A DNA stretch of 64,000 nt, taken from positions 73,786,367 through 73,850,366 of the forward strand of contig OX638133.1 in assembly GCA_951804985.1 (NCBI GenBank). The letters are read 5' to 3'. Both the position numbers and the translations under genes were made by a program. Within the stretch, counting starts at the first letter, position 1; every line of letters starts with the position of its first letter. The DNA comes from Dryomyza anilis (taxonomy: Eukaryota; Arthropoda; Insecta; Diptera; Dryomyzidae). The notes under the pieces were generated by a model. It was given only the letters and a program-made list of their open reading frames with translations. It did not search any database and was not told the origin of the DNA. Positions 23,178-34,099 of the stretch are shown here, one piece after another.

Positions 23178-26100
23178 GTAAATGTTATCACTTAATTTTT
23201 TAAGCTGTCACGTATCATATTAAATCTCTTCCATTATTGCAGTTCTGGTTGTCGTTTTCTCAAACTCAACGTATTCATCGCCATCTTGGAGTACAAAGGC
23301 TGGACGATGGCGCGTGTTTTTCAGGAGCAGGCCACAAAGTATCGTCATACTAAACGTGCCGCCTTTATAATGGACGATCGCACGCTTACCTTCGACGATG
23401 TCGAGAGTTATAGCAATAAAATCGGCGCCTATTTTAAGGCACAAGGACTGCAACGTGGCGACTGCGTAGCGCTACTCATGGAAACACGCCCCGAATATCC
23501 TTGCATATGGCTGGGACTCTCGAAGATAGGCGTCGTAACGGCGCTACTTAATTCTCATTTACGTCGTGAGACTTTGCTGCACTCGATCAAGGTTGCGAAG
23601 GCGCGTGCCATCTTGGTAGGCGAAGAGTTAACTGCGGCACTGCAAGATGTGTTGCACGACACGGAGGTGCGACAATTGCCGATCTATCAATATAATGATT
23701 CGTCGTCGAAGGTAGAAGCGAATGAGACACCGCTCAAACTAATTTCAGGTGAGAGACGAACGAGGTGAATAGCGCTTGTTGATGTGTGGAATTTTAGTTA
23801 CCCTTATTAAGTGATTTCATTTCTATGCACCACATTCAGGTGCGGTGAATCTTAGCGAGGCTTTGGAGCAGCAATTAGAGCTGGATCTGAGTGCGGATAT
23901 AAAACGCGGTTCACCACGTGACAAGTTGTTGTATGTTTACACCTCGGGTACGACAGGGCTGCCCAAAGCGGCGGTCATTACCAATTTGAGGTGAGTTTAA
24001 TTCAATTAGAAATCCTTTGGAATAGACATATCTTGCTTGACCAAGAAGAAACTCTATCAAGAAAGAATTATCTTTGTAATTTCTTTAATCTATCATGCTC
24101 TTTCAGGTATCTCTTCATGTCCACCGCCACACATCAAATGCTGGCACTCGAACCGAACGATGTCATTTACAATCCACTACCGCTCTATCATACGGCCGGC
24201 GGCATTGTAGGTGTTGGCAATACGTTTGTGCATGGTTGCACCGTTGTATTACGTAAAAAGTTCTCCGCCTCAAATTTCTGGGCCGACTGCATAAAAAATA
24301 ACTGCACAGTGGCGCAATATATTGGAGAACTATGTCGTTATTTGCTCTCGACTCCAGCGAAGCCAACCGATACACAGCATGGGCTGCGCATGATGTACGG
24401 TAATGGGTTACGACCACAGATTTGGACGCAGTTCGTCTCACGTTTTAATATACCACATATTGGCGAGGTATATGGCTCAACCGAGGGAAACTCGAATTTA
24501 GGTAGGTATCTTGAGTATAAAATGAAACTCTTTTAAAAAAGAATGAATTTTCTTTAAATTATGGTTTAATTTCGAATCGGTTGCACCACGTGAGTTTTAC
24601 AGATTAACCAACGTTTAGGGGATGTCCCCTATATTTGAAAAGCACTGTGATAGTAAAAAAAGGTTGGGATTAATGGGAAGAAGGTTAGATGGATTAGTGC
24701 ATGTGGATGTTTGTCTTGAATTTACTAATGTCAAAATTGTCGGAGTGCAGGAAGAATATTTCTGAAACTTATCGTTCGAGCGAATAACAAATTCTCTTGG
24801 TAATACTTGGTACTTTTGAGTGCCGAGTGAGTTACGAAGGAATGTTTTTAGTTCGATGTGCGAGTAGAACACACGACCTGGTGGAGTTAGGTGTTAATGG
24901 GAGGAAGGTAAATGAATTAATGTGTGGATGTTGTCTTGAATTTTCCAATATCAGAAATATCGGGACATAGGGCAATTATTTCTCAAACTTATCGTTCGAC
25001 TGAAGAACGAATTCTGAATTACGAAGGAGTGTTCTTGGACACACGACCTGATGGAATTTTGGATTATTGGGATGAATTTATGACGGTGAATGTTGTCTTG
25101 AATTTGCAAATATCAGAAGTATCGGGACACTGGGCAATTATTTCTCAAACTTATCGTTCGACCGAAGAACGAATACTCTCCGTAATGAGTGATTCTGTTG
25201 AGTTCCGAGTGATTTACGAAGGAGTGTTCTTGGATCGATGTCCGAGTAGAAGACACGACCTGATGGAATTTGGGGTTAATGGGATGAATAATTGTCTGTG
25301 GATGTTGTCTTGAATTTGCCAATATCCGAAATATCGAGACACAGGGCAATTATTTCACAAACTTATCGTTCCATCGAAGAACGAAATCTCTACGTAATGA
25401 GTGGTTCTTATAGTACGACTGAAGAACGGAATCTCTACATAACCCATTGTTCTGTAGAGTTCCAAGTGAATTACGAAGGAGTCTTCTTGGATCGATGTCC
25501 GAGTAGAGTGCTGTAATTAGGTTCGATTTCCGATTAGAATACACGACCTAATGGATTTAGGGGTTAAAGGGGTTAATTGGAGGATGGTAAAATGAATTAA
25601 TGTCTATGGATGTTGTCTTGAATTTGTCCATATCTGAAATTTCGGGATTCAGGGCAATTATTTCGACCGAAATTCGATCGAATTCTCTCCGTAATGCGTG
25701 GTTCTGTTGAGTCCCGAGTGAATTACGAAGGAGTGTTGTTGGATCGATTTCCGAGTGAAGTGCTGTAATTAGGCGAATAAGTTTATTTAAAGTAGCTATA
25801 AAACAGGTTTACACATAGAACCGTTCTTCAGTGCTAAAGAGAACCGATAGAGGATGACTTTTTTTTTGGAATTCCCTACCCAAATGTGCGAATTGCATTA
25901 TTCATTTTAACACCTTACTTTTAGATGGTTGTAATTCAGTATGTCATTCATGGTGCGCCTTTTACAGTCACACCTTAAAGAGTTCTGCGCTAAGGATATC
26001 TATTGTGTTATTGGGTTATTGATAATAATAGTTTCAGTTCTGAAGAATACAGGTCGTCCTTTCTATATTTGATTTCAAATGGTGGAGTGTATGGAGCTTG

Positions 26101-27367
26101 TCATACATGGTGTTTACTTTCGGAGGTTTACCATTCTCTATCGAGATGTAGTTCAGTCGCTTGTGCTCGAACCAGCAACCTTTTGGCTCGGAGTCCAATG
26201 CATTACCCATCTGATCCACCAATCAGGTGCATGGATAAAATCTAGTAATTGAGACGGAGATAGGAGGAAATCCAGTGGAATTCTAGAAAAGAAGAAAGGC
26301 TTTATTTAAATATTTAATTAAGAAATAGATTCGATTACGGTTATGTCAGGAGATTTGAGAACGAAACCGTTTTAATAGCAAACTATTAAATATCAATACC
26401 AACTTTGAATTCTTCGAAACATTTTCTCATAGTTTCTGAACGATTTTAGATCAATGTTTTATTTCGAAAAAGTGTTAAATGCAATTTTCGTCCGTAGTAT
26501 TAGAACATGAAAATAACTAATATAATCTTCTCTTAATCTTTAATTTGAATTCTTTAACAGCCAATGTCACCAATCAAGTGGGCGCCATAGGATTTGTGCC
26601 AATATTGGGTCGTCGTCTCTTCCCAGTGCAGATTGTGCGTTGCGACGAGGAAACGGGCGAACCGTTGCGCACTGAAACCGGTCATTGTGTGCGCTGCAAA
26701 GCGGGTGAAACGGGTCTGCTCATTGGCAAGGTAGATCCACGACGTGCTGTGACCGCCTTCAATGGATATGCAGACAAAGAGGCCTCCGATAAAAAGCTGC
26801 TGCATAATGTCTTTCGCAAGGGCGATCTTTATTTCAATTCTGGCGATATGATCGTGGGCGATATATTGGGATTCTTCTATTTTAAGGATCGTACGGGTGA
26901 CACTTTCCGCTGGCGTGGTGAAAATGTGGCCACACAAGAAGTAGAGGCGATAATTACAAATGTGATTGGGTTGCAAGATTGTGTAGTCTATGGTGTTGAG
27001 GTGAGATTTGATGAGTGTTATATCGGTGCTACTCAAAATATTTATTCTCCTAATACAGGTGCCTCACATCGAAGGTAAAGCTGGTATGGCCGCCATTGTA
27101 GATCCCGATCGTAAAGTGGATCTGACGCATTTATCTGCAGGAATACGCGGTAGTTTGCCCGTCTATGCGCAACCGCTCTTCATACGTCTCATGGACGATA
27201 TACCGCGTACCGCCACTTTCAAAATGAAGAAACGTGATCTGGTGCTGGAGGGTTTTGATATACGCAAGATTAAGGATCCCGTTTATATGCTGCACAAGGA
27301 TGGTATTTATAGAACGCTGACGCAGGAACAGTTTGAGAATTTGTTGCAGGGTAAAGCGGGTTTGTAG
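22981..27367 (+). CDS. Fatp: Fatty acid transport protein / very-long-chain acyl-CoA synthetase, six exons
   Basis: Joined exons are 22981-23177, 23243-23748, 23840-23990, 24107-24501, 26561-27000 and 27059-27367: 1998 nt including the stop, 665 residues. Every intron is GT-AG and the split codons close in frame. FATPs are membrane-bound enzymes that couple uptake of long-chain fatty acids to ATP-dependent activation to acyl-CoA. Visible in the sequence: a hydrophobic N-terminus (about residues 17-60), the AMP-binding signature YTSGTTGLPK (268-277), YNPLPLYHTAGG, the adenylate motif YGSTE (407-411), NSGD (509-512) and the FATP/VLACS motif DRTGDTFRWRGEN (526-538). The length fits animal FATPs (roughly 620-670). 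The start ATG has A at -3 and an in-frame TGA about 33 nt upstream; an additional 5' UTR exon cannot be excluded. Exons are clearly more GC-rich than their surroundings. No break is seen, so the gene looks functional. Which of the several fly FATP paralogues this is cannot be decided here. Confidence 0.95.
23243..23748 (+). CDS. Fatp: Fatp exon 2 (N-terminal part of the AMP-binding domain)
   Basis: The acceptor is TTGCAG|T and the donor TTTCAG|GTGAGA. Completes codon 66 as Ile and runs to the first base of codon 235. Contains the FATP-like stretch GWTMARVFQEQA, then MDDRTLTFDDV and GDCVALLMETRPEY, which match the N-terminal AMP-binding fold of the family. Confidence 0.93.
23840..23990 (+). 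CDS. Fatp: Fatp exon 3 (ATP/AMP signature)
   Basis: The acceptor is CATTCAG|G and the donor TTGAG|GTGAGT. Residues 235-285 include YVYTSGTTGLPKAAVITN, the phosphate-binding signature of the adenylate-forming superfamily with the FATP-type continuation. Confidence 0.95.
24107..24501 (+). CDS. Fatp: Fatp exon 4 (substrate-binding core)
   Basis: The acceptor is CTTTCAG|G. At the 3' end TTAG|GTAGGT is chosen over the next GT because only it joins to exon 5 in frame, giving NSNL-A-NVTNQVGA. Contains YNPLPLYHTAGGIVGVG, RKKFSASNFW, YIGELCRYLL and GEVYGSTEGN, all strongly FATP-like. Confidence 0.94.
24600..25790 (+). repeat. Decayed tandem repeat in Fatp intron 4
   Basis: About five diverged copies of a unit near 215 bp, marked by TGTYGTCTTGAATTT at 24709, 24929, 25091, 25303 and 25611 (spacing 220, 162, 212 and 309). 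Each copy also has a version of CTTATCGTTCGACYGAAGAA and of TTACGAAGGAGTGTTCTTGG. Copies differ by indels, so the array is old. The block makes up over half of the 2059-bp intron between exons 4 and 5. Confidence 0.85.
26019..26225 (-). mobile_element. Degraded tRNA-derived SINE in Fatp intron 4
   Basis: On the minus strand it begins with a tRNA-like head (TGGATCAGATGGGTAATGCA, then GGTTCGAGCAC as B box) and ends near an AATAATAG tail, the layout of the intact SINEs elsewhere in the window. It is too diverged for target-site duplications to be read. Confidence 0.65.
26561..27000 (+). CDS. Fatp: Fatp exon 5 (FATP/VLACS motif)
   Basis: The acceptor is TTTAACAG|C and the donor GTTGAG|GTGAGA. 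Residues 417-563 include NSGDM, FYFKDRTGDTFRWRGENVAT and VVYGVE. This is the hinge and the FATP-specific motif, and it separates the gene from ordinary acyl-CoA synthetases. Confidence 0.95.
27059..27367 (+). CDS. Fatp: Fatp exon 6 (C-terminus and stop)
   Basis: The acceptor is AATACAG|GTG. Encodes VPHIEGKAGMAAIVD, then PLFIRLMDDIPRTATFKMKK, the usual C-terminal subdomain of FATPs, and ends ...GKAGL at TAG 27365-27367. Confidence 0.94.
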   Translation: MPHIEGKAGMAAIVDPDRKVDLTHLSAGIRGSLPVYAQPLFIRLMDDIPRTATFKMKKRDLVLEGFDIRKIKDPVYMLHKDGIYRTLTQEQFENLLQGKAGL

Positions 27368-27900
27368 GCCACTCGACGGGGGCGGGTAGCATTTTGTATA
27401 AAGTTGTTTTTATTTTAGCTTTAAGTAAATTATACAGAACATCAGGTTTAGGCATGTTTTTTTTTTTTCAACGGAATTTTACGATCGAAAAAATTAAATT
27501 GAAAAAAAAAAAATTTTAATGGAAGATCTGTTGGAAAAGTTATTCATGATTGATCTTAATATTGACAAAGTATTTGTTATTTAACAGCCATTTAAATTTT
27601 CGGTTTGTTTTGTAGATTTTTTTTATATTAGAGAAAAAAGGAAAACAATGAGATATGTAATTTTTAATATAGTCGATATATACATAGTTTTTTATAATTG
27701 TTATAATAAGATAATAATGTTTTTAATATAATTAACAAAAATTATAAAACTAATCAATGAAAATATATTTTATTTCATGAAATTGACAAAAATATTGAAA
27801 ATTATTATTTTGATAATAAAAAAGATATGTTAAAAATTAGCAGGAAAATATTTTGTTAACAATTTCGTAAAATGTGATTAATTGAATAAATAAACACACA
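27368..27900 (+). other. Probable Fatp 3' UTR with polyadenylation signals
   Basis: AT-rich sequence after the stop. AATAAA hexamers occur at 27815-27820, 27885-27890 and 27889-27894, and any of them could end the transcript. No coding potential is seen. The exact 3' end cannot be read from sequence alone. Confidence 0.45.
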
Positions 27901-28730
27901 ATTTATAAAACACTTTAAAAGTATCTTATTTCTCTTGTGGCACTTTGAATAATGTGACCTGTACCCACGAATTTATGCACATTCTTGACGAAGTTAATTT
28001 TCAGCTTCTTTTATTGATGCAACCCATTAGCTATTTCAAAAAAAAAAAGATGGAAAAACTTTTAAAAACCACTTGCGAAAAATCGCCTGTCAATGCGCAA
28101 TAAATGCAGGACACAATTTGGTCTCCACCCAAACCCACGTATTCTACGTATTACCACCATTTCAGCCACCAATTTTTCTTCCTTCAATATTACTTCCAAT
28201 ATCTCTTTATCCCTTTTAATATCCCACCCACGCATTGTACCGTTACATCTACCGTTAATGCCTCACACTCAATCGCCGTTATTCAATCTGCGCTATTATT
28301 AGAACCACGGCGCTTAACCGATAATGGATCCATTGTAATGTATTCGCAATGCATCGTATTCGCATCCATAAAAGCGCAGCAGCAGTTTCAGCATCAGAAG
28401 AAGAAATATTGAAAGTGTTAAAATCCCTAAGATTAAGTTTTATTCATTGGCAACATTGGCGGCGATATCGTTGGCGCCACACACAACAACAGCTGCAGAA
28501 ATAACAACAACATCAACAACTACAACGAATCACCAACAGTGCAAACAACAAAAAAAGAAGCCTTCTACGAAAAACATAGCAGCTGAGCAAATTCTCAACA
28601 ACTATCACAACATAAAATAATATAAAAAATTCGCACAAAATGTTAAACGGACTAAAAAATGTGTACAAAATATAGCAGAAACTAAAAAAAATCGCATTGG
28701 CGTAATTTAAATACGCTGAAAAAATTATTG
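27901..28730. other. Intergenic; CAA/CAG-rich island 28370-28620
   Basis: Higher-complexity sequence with CAACAACAGCTGCAGAAATA-like runs. Short ORFs at 28093-28412 show no domain. It could be UTR or regulatory DNA of a neighbouring gene. Confidence 0.3.
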
Positions 28731-28734
28731 TGAC

Positions 28735-29140
28735 TTCACACAGAACAGTAAATTGGTTGTGACAACCAAATATGGTCCTCGTAACTCTTATGGTTCTTGT
28801 AAATATTAAAATTGTTCCTTCTACTACCCTTTTCTACATACAGAATAAAAATTTGTTGTTACAACATACCTATTCGGTTCTGTCCACTGCTAAGTAGTTG
28901 TAGTTAAAGTTAAAAGACTTGCAGTTTGGTCTACAACCAATTTAGATAAGTTTTGAATAATTTCATGTGTCTATAGAAAATATTTTAAGTTCTATTGACA
29001 TATTGCAGTTCCATCAATCATTTTTTATGAAATTCTTTGCTAAAACTTGAAATATTAGCCTATACACACTTCAACTTGTTCTAAAACTGTCCGAAATTGT
29101 TTGTATTTCAAACTACTAAAACGGTTGAGAGAATCGAATA
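28735..29140. repeat. Dispersed repeat (ACAACCAATTT family), diverged copy
   Basis: Shares GTTAAAAGACTTGCAGTTTGG...ACAACCAATTT with the repeats at 32755-33085 and 45470-45706. A CACAGAA-type end lies near 28741. Boundaries are approximate. Confidence 0.5.
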
Positions 29141-29487
29141 AATTGGAATTTGGAACGGATGAGAGAATCGAATAAATTGGTTCGGGAAAGAGTTGGTTGG
29201 TGTAAAAAATCTTTGTTCAAGTCGGTTAGCGTGCAAAATATTATTTATATAAGTATTTTATTTTTTGCTTTTTACAAACAAAAAAAATTAGTTTGACAGG
29301 TATAAAGTAATATTCCCCCGTATCTATAAGGTTTATACGTCGATTTGAAAATAAGGTCACAATCGACCGATCATGTACGTTTTCAATACCAGATAGCGTA
29401 GGTATCTAACTTCGGAGATTCATTGAACTAACTATCTTAATTTTCCTGCAGTCGTGATTTCAACAGGCAGGAAAACAGATGGACAGT

Positions 29488-30195
29488 AGACTGATTCAAA
29501 AACCAAAAATCTTAAAATGTTTCTGAAACTAGGACCTCTAAAATTGAGAAGAAGCTTTTAAAACCCAACAAAAAGTGATCCTGTGATGTTCGGCAAGGAG
29601 CTTAAAGGACATTTTTGAACTTATAACGACTATTTTCAATAACATTACTATTACTTCAAGTGTAAAAAGATATCACTCCAATTTTTTTAATTTAATTTAA
29701 AATCTGTTATTGATATTATGGTTTTTTAAATTATAAATTTTTAGTTAACCGTTACAGTTTCATGGCTTGCCAAACATGTAAAATGTAGATTTTTTTTTGC
29801 TATAGTAATTTTAGCGGTCGAAATTTTTCTAATTTTATTCTAACGAGTTTGGGATAACATTTTTGTATTATTGCACATACAATTATCTTTAAAATGATAT
29901 GTCACTCCAAAAATTTATAATTTTAAAAACCATAATTTCAGTAAGAGATTTTAAATTAAATACAGAATGAAAGATTTAGTGATATCTTTTTACACTTGGA
30001 GTAATAGTAATTTTATTGAAAATAGTCGTTAAAAGTTCAAAAAAGTCCTTTAAGCTCTTTGCGCAACATCACAGGATAACTTTTTTTTGGGTTTTGAAAG
30101 CTTCTTCTCAGTTTTAGAGGTCATAGTTTGAGAAAGTCGACGCGGAGCAAGAGAAAAAATAGTTCTAGATTTTTCTTACAAATTTGAATCAGTTT
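29488..30195. mobile_element. Palindromic (foldback-like) element, about 260-bp arms
   Basis: 29488-29750 pairs with 29890-30195. Shared blocks: CTGATTCAAA, TGAGAAGAAGCTTTYAAAACC, ATCCTGTGATGTT, AAAGAGCTTAAAGGAC, AACGACTATTTTCAATAA and AAGTGTAAAAAGATATCACT. The spacer is about 140 bp. No ORF and no clear target duplication. Confidence 0.85.
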
Positions 30196-30523
30196 AATGG
30201 ATAATTGTAAAACTTTTTTTTTTTCTAAAATATATTTTTGTTGTTGTGGTTTTCTTATTCAAAAACGCGATTTTAAACAATATTTTTTTGTTCGTGTTCT
30301 AATTTGGAACCATTGTGAGGCGGACATAACTAAATCGGCAATCTCGCTAATCAAGAAAGTGGTAAAGTGGGGCATGTTTGGATTTGGATTTATACTTTAA
30401 TATATTACTTTAAATAATTTATTTTATTATATATTTGTATTTTTATTTTATACATATTTTTTTTATTTTAAATGTTTCGAAGTTTTAACTTAGAACCACG
30501 TGCGCTCGTCACCAATAGAGCTA
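30196..30523. other. AT-rich, no gene
   Basis: A chance 67-codon ORF only (30197-30400), with no recognisable domain. Confidence 0.3.
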
Positions 30524-30942
30524 CCCTAGTAGAAATGTTGGTAGGGCCATGGTCATGAAGTGATCATGTCATTATTTGAGATGATCGGGATATGACGAAG
30601 CCCGTAATGTCCTTGTAACGCAGTGTCCTGATCATGTATTGACCTCAGACCATGATTATGTACTGAACGGGCAATTCCCCATTTTAATATTTACCCGACA
30701 ATTGCCTTGTCTGAGCCCGAGCATAATAGGGTAATCTCGATCATTGGCTGATGCTAATTTCGTTATGAGGAACAAGTAATGTAGCTATGATCGGGAACAT
30801 TAACTGTTTAGATAATGTAAACCCTGCTATGGTAAGCATGATAAGGGCATGCAAAGGCAATGATCATATTTTCTCTAATAGGGCTTACCCAACGTAAACC
30901 CGATCATTTACCGATGGCGCATCGGGTAAATTTCTACTAGGG
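30524..30942. mobile_element. TA-flanked MITE, CCCTAGTAGAAAT family
   Basis: 13-bp perfect terminal repeats CCCTAGTAGAAAT / ATTTCTACTAGGG, flanked by TA on both sides. 419 bp. The interior is unusually rich in GATCAT/ATGATCGG variants. No ORF. A related ATTTCTACTAGGA end occurs alone near 31383. Confidence 0.85.
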
Positions 30943-31117
30943 TATATGTAGTAAAAGGAAATGATAAACGGAAACAAGGGAGGTATATTGAAGACAAATT
31001 CATTCGCACGATGTGCGGGAAAACCGTCTAACGTATGTAAAATAATATCGGTACAATAGTACCAGTAGAACTGTGAAGAATCTGTAAAACTGTAGTATCT
31101 TTAAAACTATGTGATTT

Positions 31118-31177
31118 CGGTTGGTGTGTATGCTATATATATACATATACACCAATCCATAGCATATACACTAACCG
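31118..31177. repeat. 60-bp hairpin
   Basis: CGGTTGGTGTGTATGCTAT and ATAGCATATACACTAACCG form a 19-bp stem with two mismatches, enclosing a TA-rich loop. Could be a tiny MITE or a transcribed hairpin; nothing decides. Confidence 0.6.
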
Positions 31178-31639
31178 CAGTTTCTGTTAAACTACAAATA
31201 GCAAATGTTTTCATTAAATTACTGAATTTCATTGCTGGACTGATTAATGACATGCAATTAATATCGGTTGCTATATTTACGTTGACTATTTTTTCTATGT
31301 AGGTAAAATTTAAATTCTTCGGAATTTCATTCAAGCTAATTGTATAAAATTCTTCTTCTTCTTATGATGATTCCCTAATACGATTTCTACTAGGAATTGC
31401 CTATATTCTAAAACTAAGCTGGAATTTGTACAGTTTGATTTTGTACGGGTGGATTTTGAGCGTGTGGATTTGGTGCGGGTGGATTTTATACCGGTTGATT
31501 TTTGTATGTTGGATTTTGTATGTTGAATTTTGTATGAAGTATTTCATACCCAACACATCGGATTTCTCGGAATTTTCAATAAAAACCCCTAATAATCTTT
31601 TTTTTTAGACACATTCTATTTTAAATAATACCTAATATT

Positions 31640-32640
31640 TTGACTAAAATTTTTCAGAACCACATTTCACCGCATACCTGTGTAAGTGTGAAAAATAGCG
31701 CGCAATGTTTTTGCCACCATCACACTTCCTTCATCCCCCTCTCTTTCTATATATCTCTGTGTGTTGTCGCACCTGAAGCGGAACTTAGAATCGCAAGTGG
31801 CACGATTCACAGCAATGGCGACAGTATTTGCACAGTTGAGAATAGAGTTTGGTTTTTGTTGGACGTTATGTGTTTTTTTTTCAACTTGGATATTGGCGAT
31901 GTCCTTTGCGCTATGGCATCCTTGGGACAGTCGCGTGCCAACGCCATACCGCACTCCGAGTCACTGGGTTCTTTGGTGTGTGGGTCGTGGTATATGTGGC
32001 TGTGTGCGAGTTTTTAGCAAAACACGCATGGGAAAAATTAAATTTTCCAATAATTCGAAAGCTTTGCAGGCACAGCTGTTGGGCGCATTCCAATGAGATT
32101 AAATCGCTCCAAAGTGCCCGCAAGCCATCGGTGCGAAATGGATGAATGAAAGAACCAACGAATGAATCGAAGCATTGGGTGGGTCTGTAGAATCCTTCTC
32201 TGGTTAGTTGTTGTGGGTGCTGTCTGTTGTTGTCCGCCCATAGTTTTTGTTGTTGTTGTTTATTGTTATTTTTGCAGGCAGTAGCAGCAGCAACAGCAGC
32301 CATTTCTTCCGTGTGCCTCGTATTTTGAATTTTTATCGCCAACATTTTGCACGCCATGTTGTGATGTTGGTATTTACTTGTGATTGTTGTTGTAGTTCTT
32401 GTTGTTGCTAGTTTTTTGTATGTTGTTCTTGTTACATGCCAACAACATTTATAGTTGAAAGTTTTATTTTTTCTTTTTTCGATTATGAGGTAGCTGGTCT
32501 GTTGTTTGCCGGGGTCAGAAAAGTGTCACAATTTGTCACAAATGATGCGTGTTTTTATTGTGGGATTTTTTGTACAATATTTGATTTTTTTCTAAATGTT
32601 TTTGTTTTGCTTGTACTTCAAATGGGAAGCAAATGATAGC
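31640..32640. other. Higher-GC, apparently single-copy island
   Basis: About 1 kb unlike the surrounding AT-rich repeats. Overlapping ORFs of 95-148 codons exist on both strands, but none shows a domain or a consistent reading. GTTGTTGTT and GCAGCAGCAACAGC runs near 32240-32300 suggest regulatory or UTR DNA. Confidence 0.3.
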
Positions 32641-32754
32641 TAAATTGTTATCCATTGATTACAGCGGAATCCTTGCCTCCTTAGCTACTCCTTAGCTCAA
32701 TTTCCAAAAATGTAGAATTACAATATCTACTCTCTGATTAGAGATTTGTTGCAG

Positions 32755-33085
32755 CAAATAAGTGTTTTTCGGTTCTATCAACCGCTTAGTCGGTTCGATA
32801 AAGCAGTTGATAAACAGCTTAGTCGGTTCTCTCAACCACTTAATAGGTTATCCCAACTACTTTGTCTGTTCTGTCAACCGGTTAGGCGGTTCTTATAGTC
32901 AAAACTAAGAGTTTTATTTTGGACTACAACCAATTTCGAACAGTTTTAGAAACTTTGCAGTGTATATACCGAATGTGACCGCCAACTAATTTGTAGCAAA
33001 TTCGCTTTAACCGAATAAAGTTGGAGGCTACAACTAACTTTTGCGTTCCTTCAACCCAATGACAAAACACCATTTTTCTGTGTAA
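32755..33085. repeat. Dispersed repeat (ACAACCAATTT family) with internal CGGTTCTATCAACCGCTTA repeats
   Basis: 32775-32895 holds about five variants of GGTTCTATCAACCGCTTAGT, roughly 21-26 bp apart. Then follow ACTACAACCAATTTCGAACA and a CATTTTTCTGTGT end, shared with 45470-45706. Confidence 0.6.
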
Positions 33086-33125
33086 AATAAATTTACCTTC
33101 ATATTATATGTAATATTTAGGTATA

Positions 33126-33778
33126 ATAATAATAGTTTGGCGCTACAGTCCAGTATAGAACTTCGGCCGAGCTCGCTCACCATTTGAGCTGTACGTGTTA
33201 TATTTGTACTCAAATTGGTGGGACCTACAGTTTATTGCCGAATCCAAACGGCGGGTGAGAGCTTTTCATAGGCAATGTTTTACTCTCGTAGGTTTGCCAT
33301 TTACTGCCGAGAGGTAGCGTCGCATAGATGGTTTCTATGAAAAAGATGTTGGCAGTCGTTGGGGATCGAACCGTGGACCTTTCGGCAGTAGTTTTAACGC
33401 AACAGCGACTTTTCGCTCGTAGTCCAACGCACTAACTAGAGAGCTACCGACGCCATTATAATAATAATAATAGTTTGGCGCTACAGTCCTGTATAGAACT
33501 TCGGCCGAGCTCTCTCACCATTTTGAGCTGTGCGTGTTATATTTGTACTCAAAGTGGTGGGACCTACAGTTTATTGCCGAATCCGAACGGCGGTTGAGAG
33601 CTTTTTCATAGGCAATGGTTTTACTCTCGTAGGTTTGCCATTTACTGACGAGAGGTAGCGCGGTATAGAAAAATGTTTCTATGAAAAGATGTTGTTAGCC
33701 CCAGTCCAGGTTTGAACCGGGGACCTTTCGGCTCGCAGTCCAACGCACTAACCACTGAGCTACCGCGGCTACAACGCC
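33126..33778 (-). mobile_element. Two SINEs, one inserted at the head of the other
   Basis: The older copy (33126-33457) and a younger copy (about 33458-33773) lie in tandem on the minus strand. ATTTAGGTATA flanks the pair (33115-33125, 33779-33789) and is the duplication of the older insertion. ACGCCATT flanks the younger copy (33450-33457, 33774-33781). The older head is more diverged and carries an extra stretch (TTTTAACGCAACAGCGAC). Confidence 0.85.
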
Positions 33779-33829
33779 ATTTAGGTATACCTATTTTTTT
33801 GAAGCATATTTCAAATACCAAAACCCAAC

Positions 33830-33886
33830 CTTTCAACCTACGGAAACTTTCATAGTAGTAACCAACTGAGCCACCGACGCTACACT
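33830..33886 (-). mobile_element. Possible SINE head scrap
   Basis: TAACCAACTGAGCCACCGACGC resembles the minus-strand tRNA-like head (CTAACCACTGAGCTACCG). Too short to be certain. Confidence 0.4.
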
Positions 33887-34099
33887 TTATTTTAAAGTGT
33901 TAGACCTTCACACTTTAATTGCCATCACACTCTAAATATTTTTAAATTTCTTACTTTTCACAATATTTATTTCTGAATATTTACATCTGAAGCGATCCCT
34001 CCTCATATTCATCACTTCCTTGGCTCATTCGAAAACAAATTTTCATTTAAAATTAAAAAAAAATAATTATATATTTTAATGAAAATTGGTATATAAATA

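Noticed and set aside
24163..24441. 92-codon antisense ORF in Fatp exon 4
   Set aside because: Shadow of the exon; low-quality translation with no known domain.
26554..27036. 160-codon ORF antisense to Fatp exon 5
   Set aside because: Shadow of the coding exon on the other strand; no domain, and the sense strand has the FATP motif.
31911..32357. 148-codon minus-strand ORF
   Set aside because: Overlaps several open frames on both strands, and its middle is a GTTGTT/GCAGCA run. No domain or splice structure supports it.
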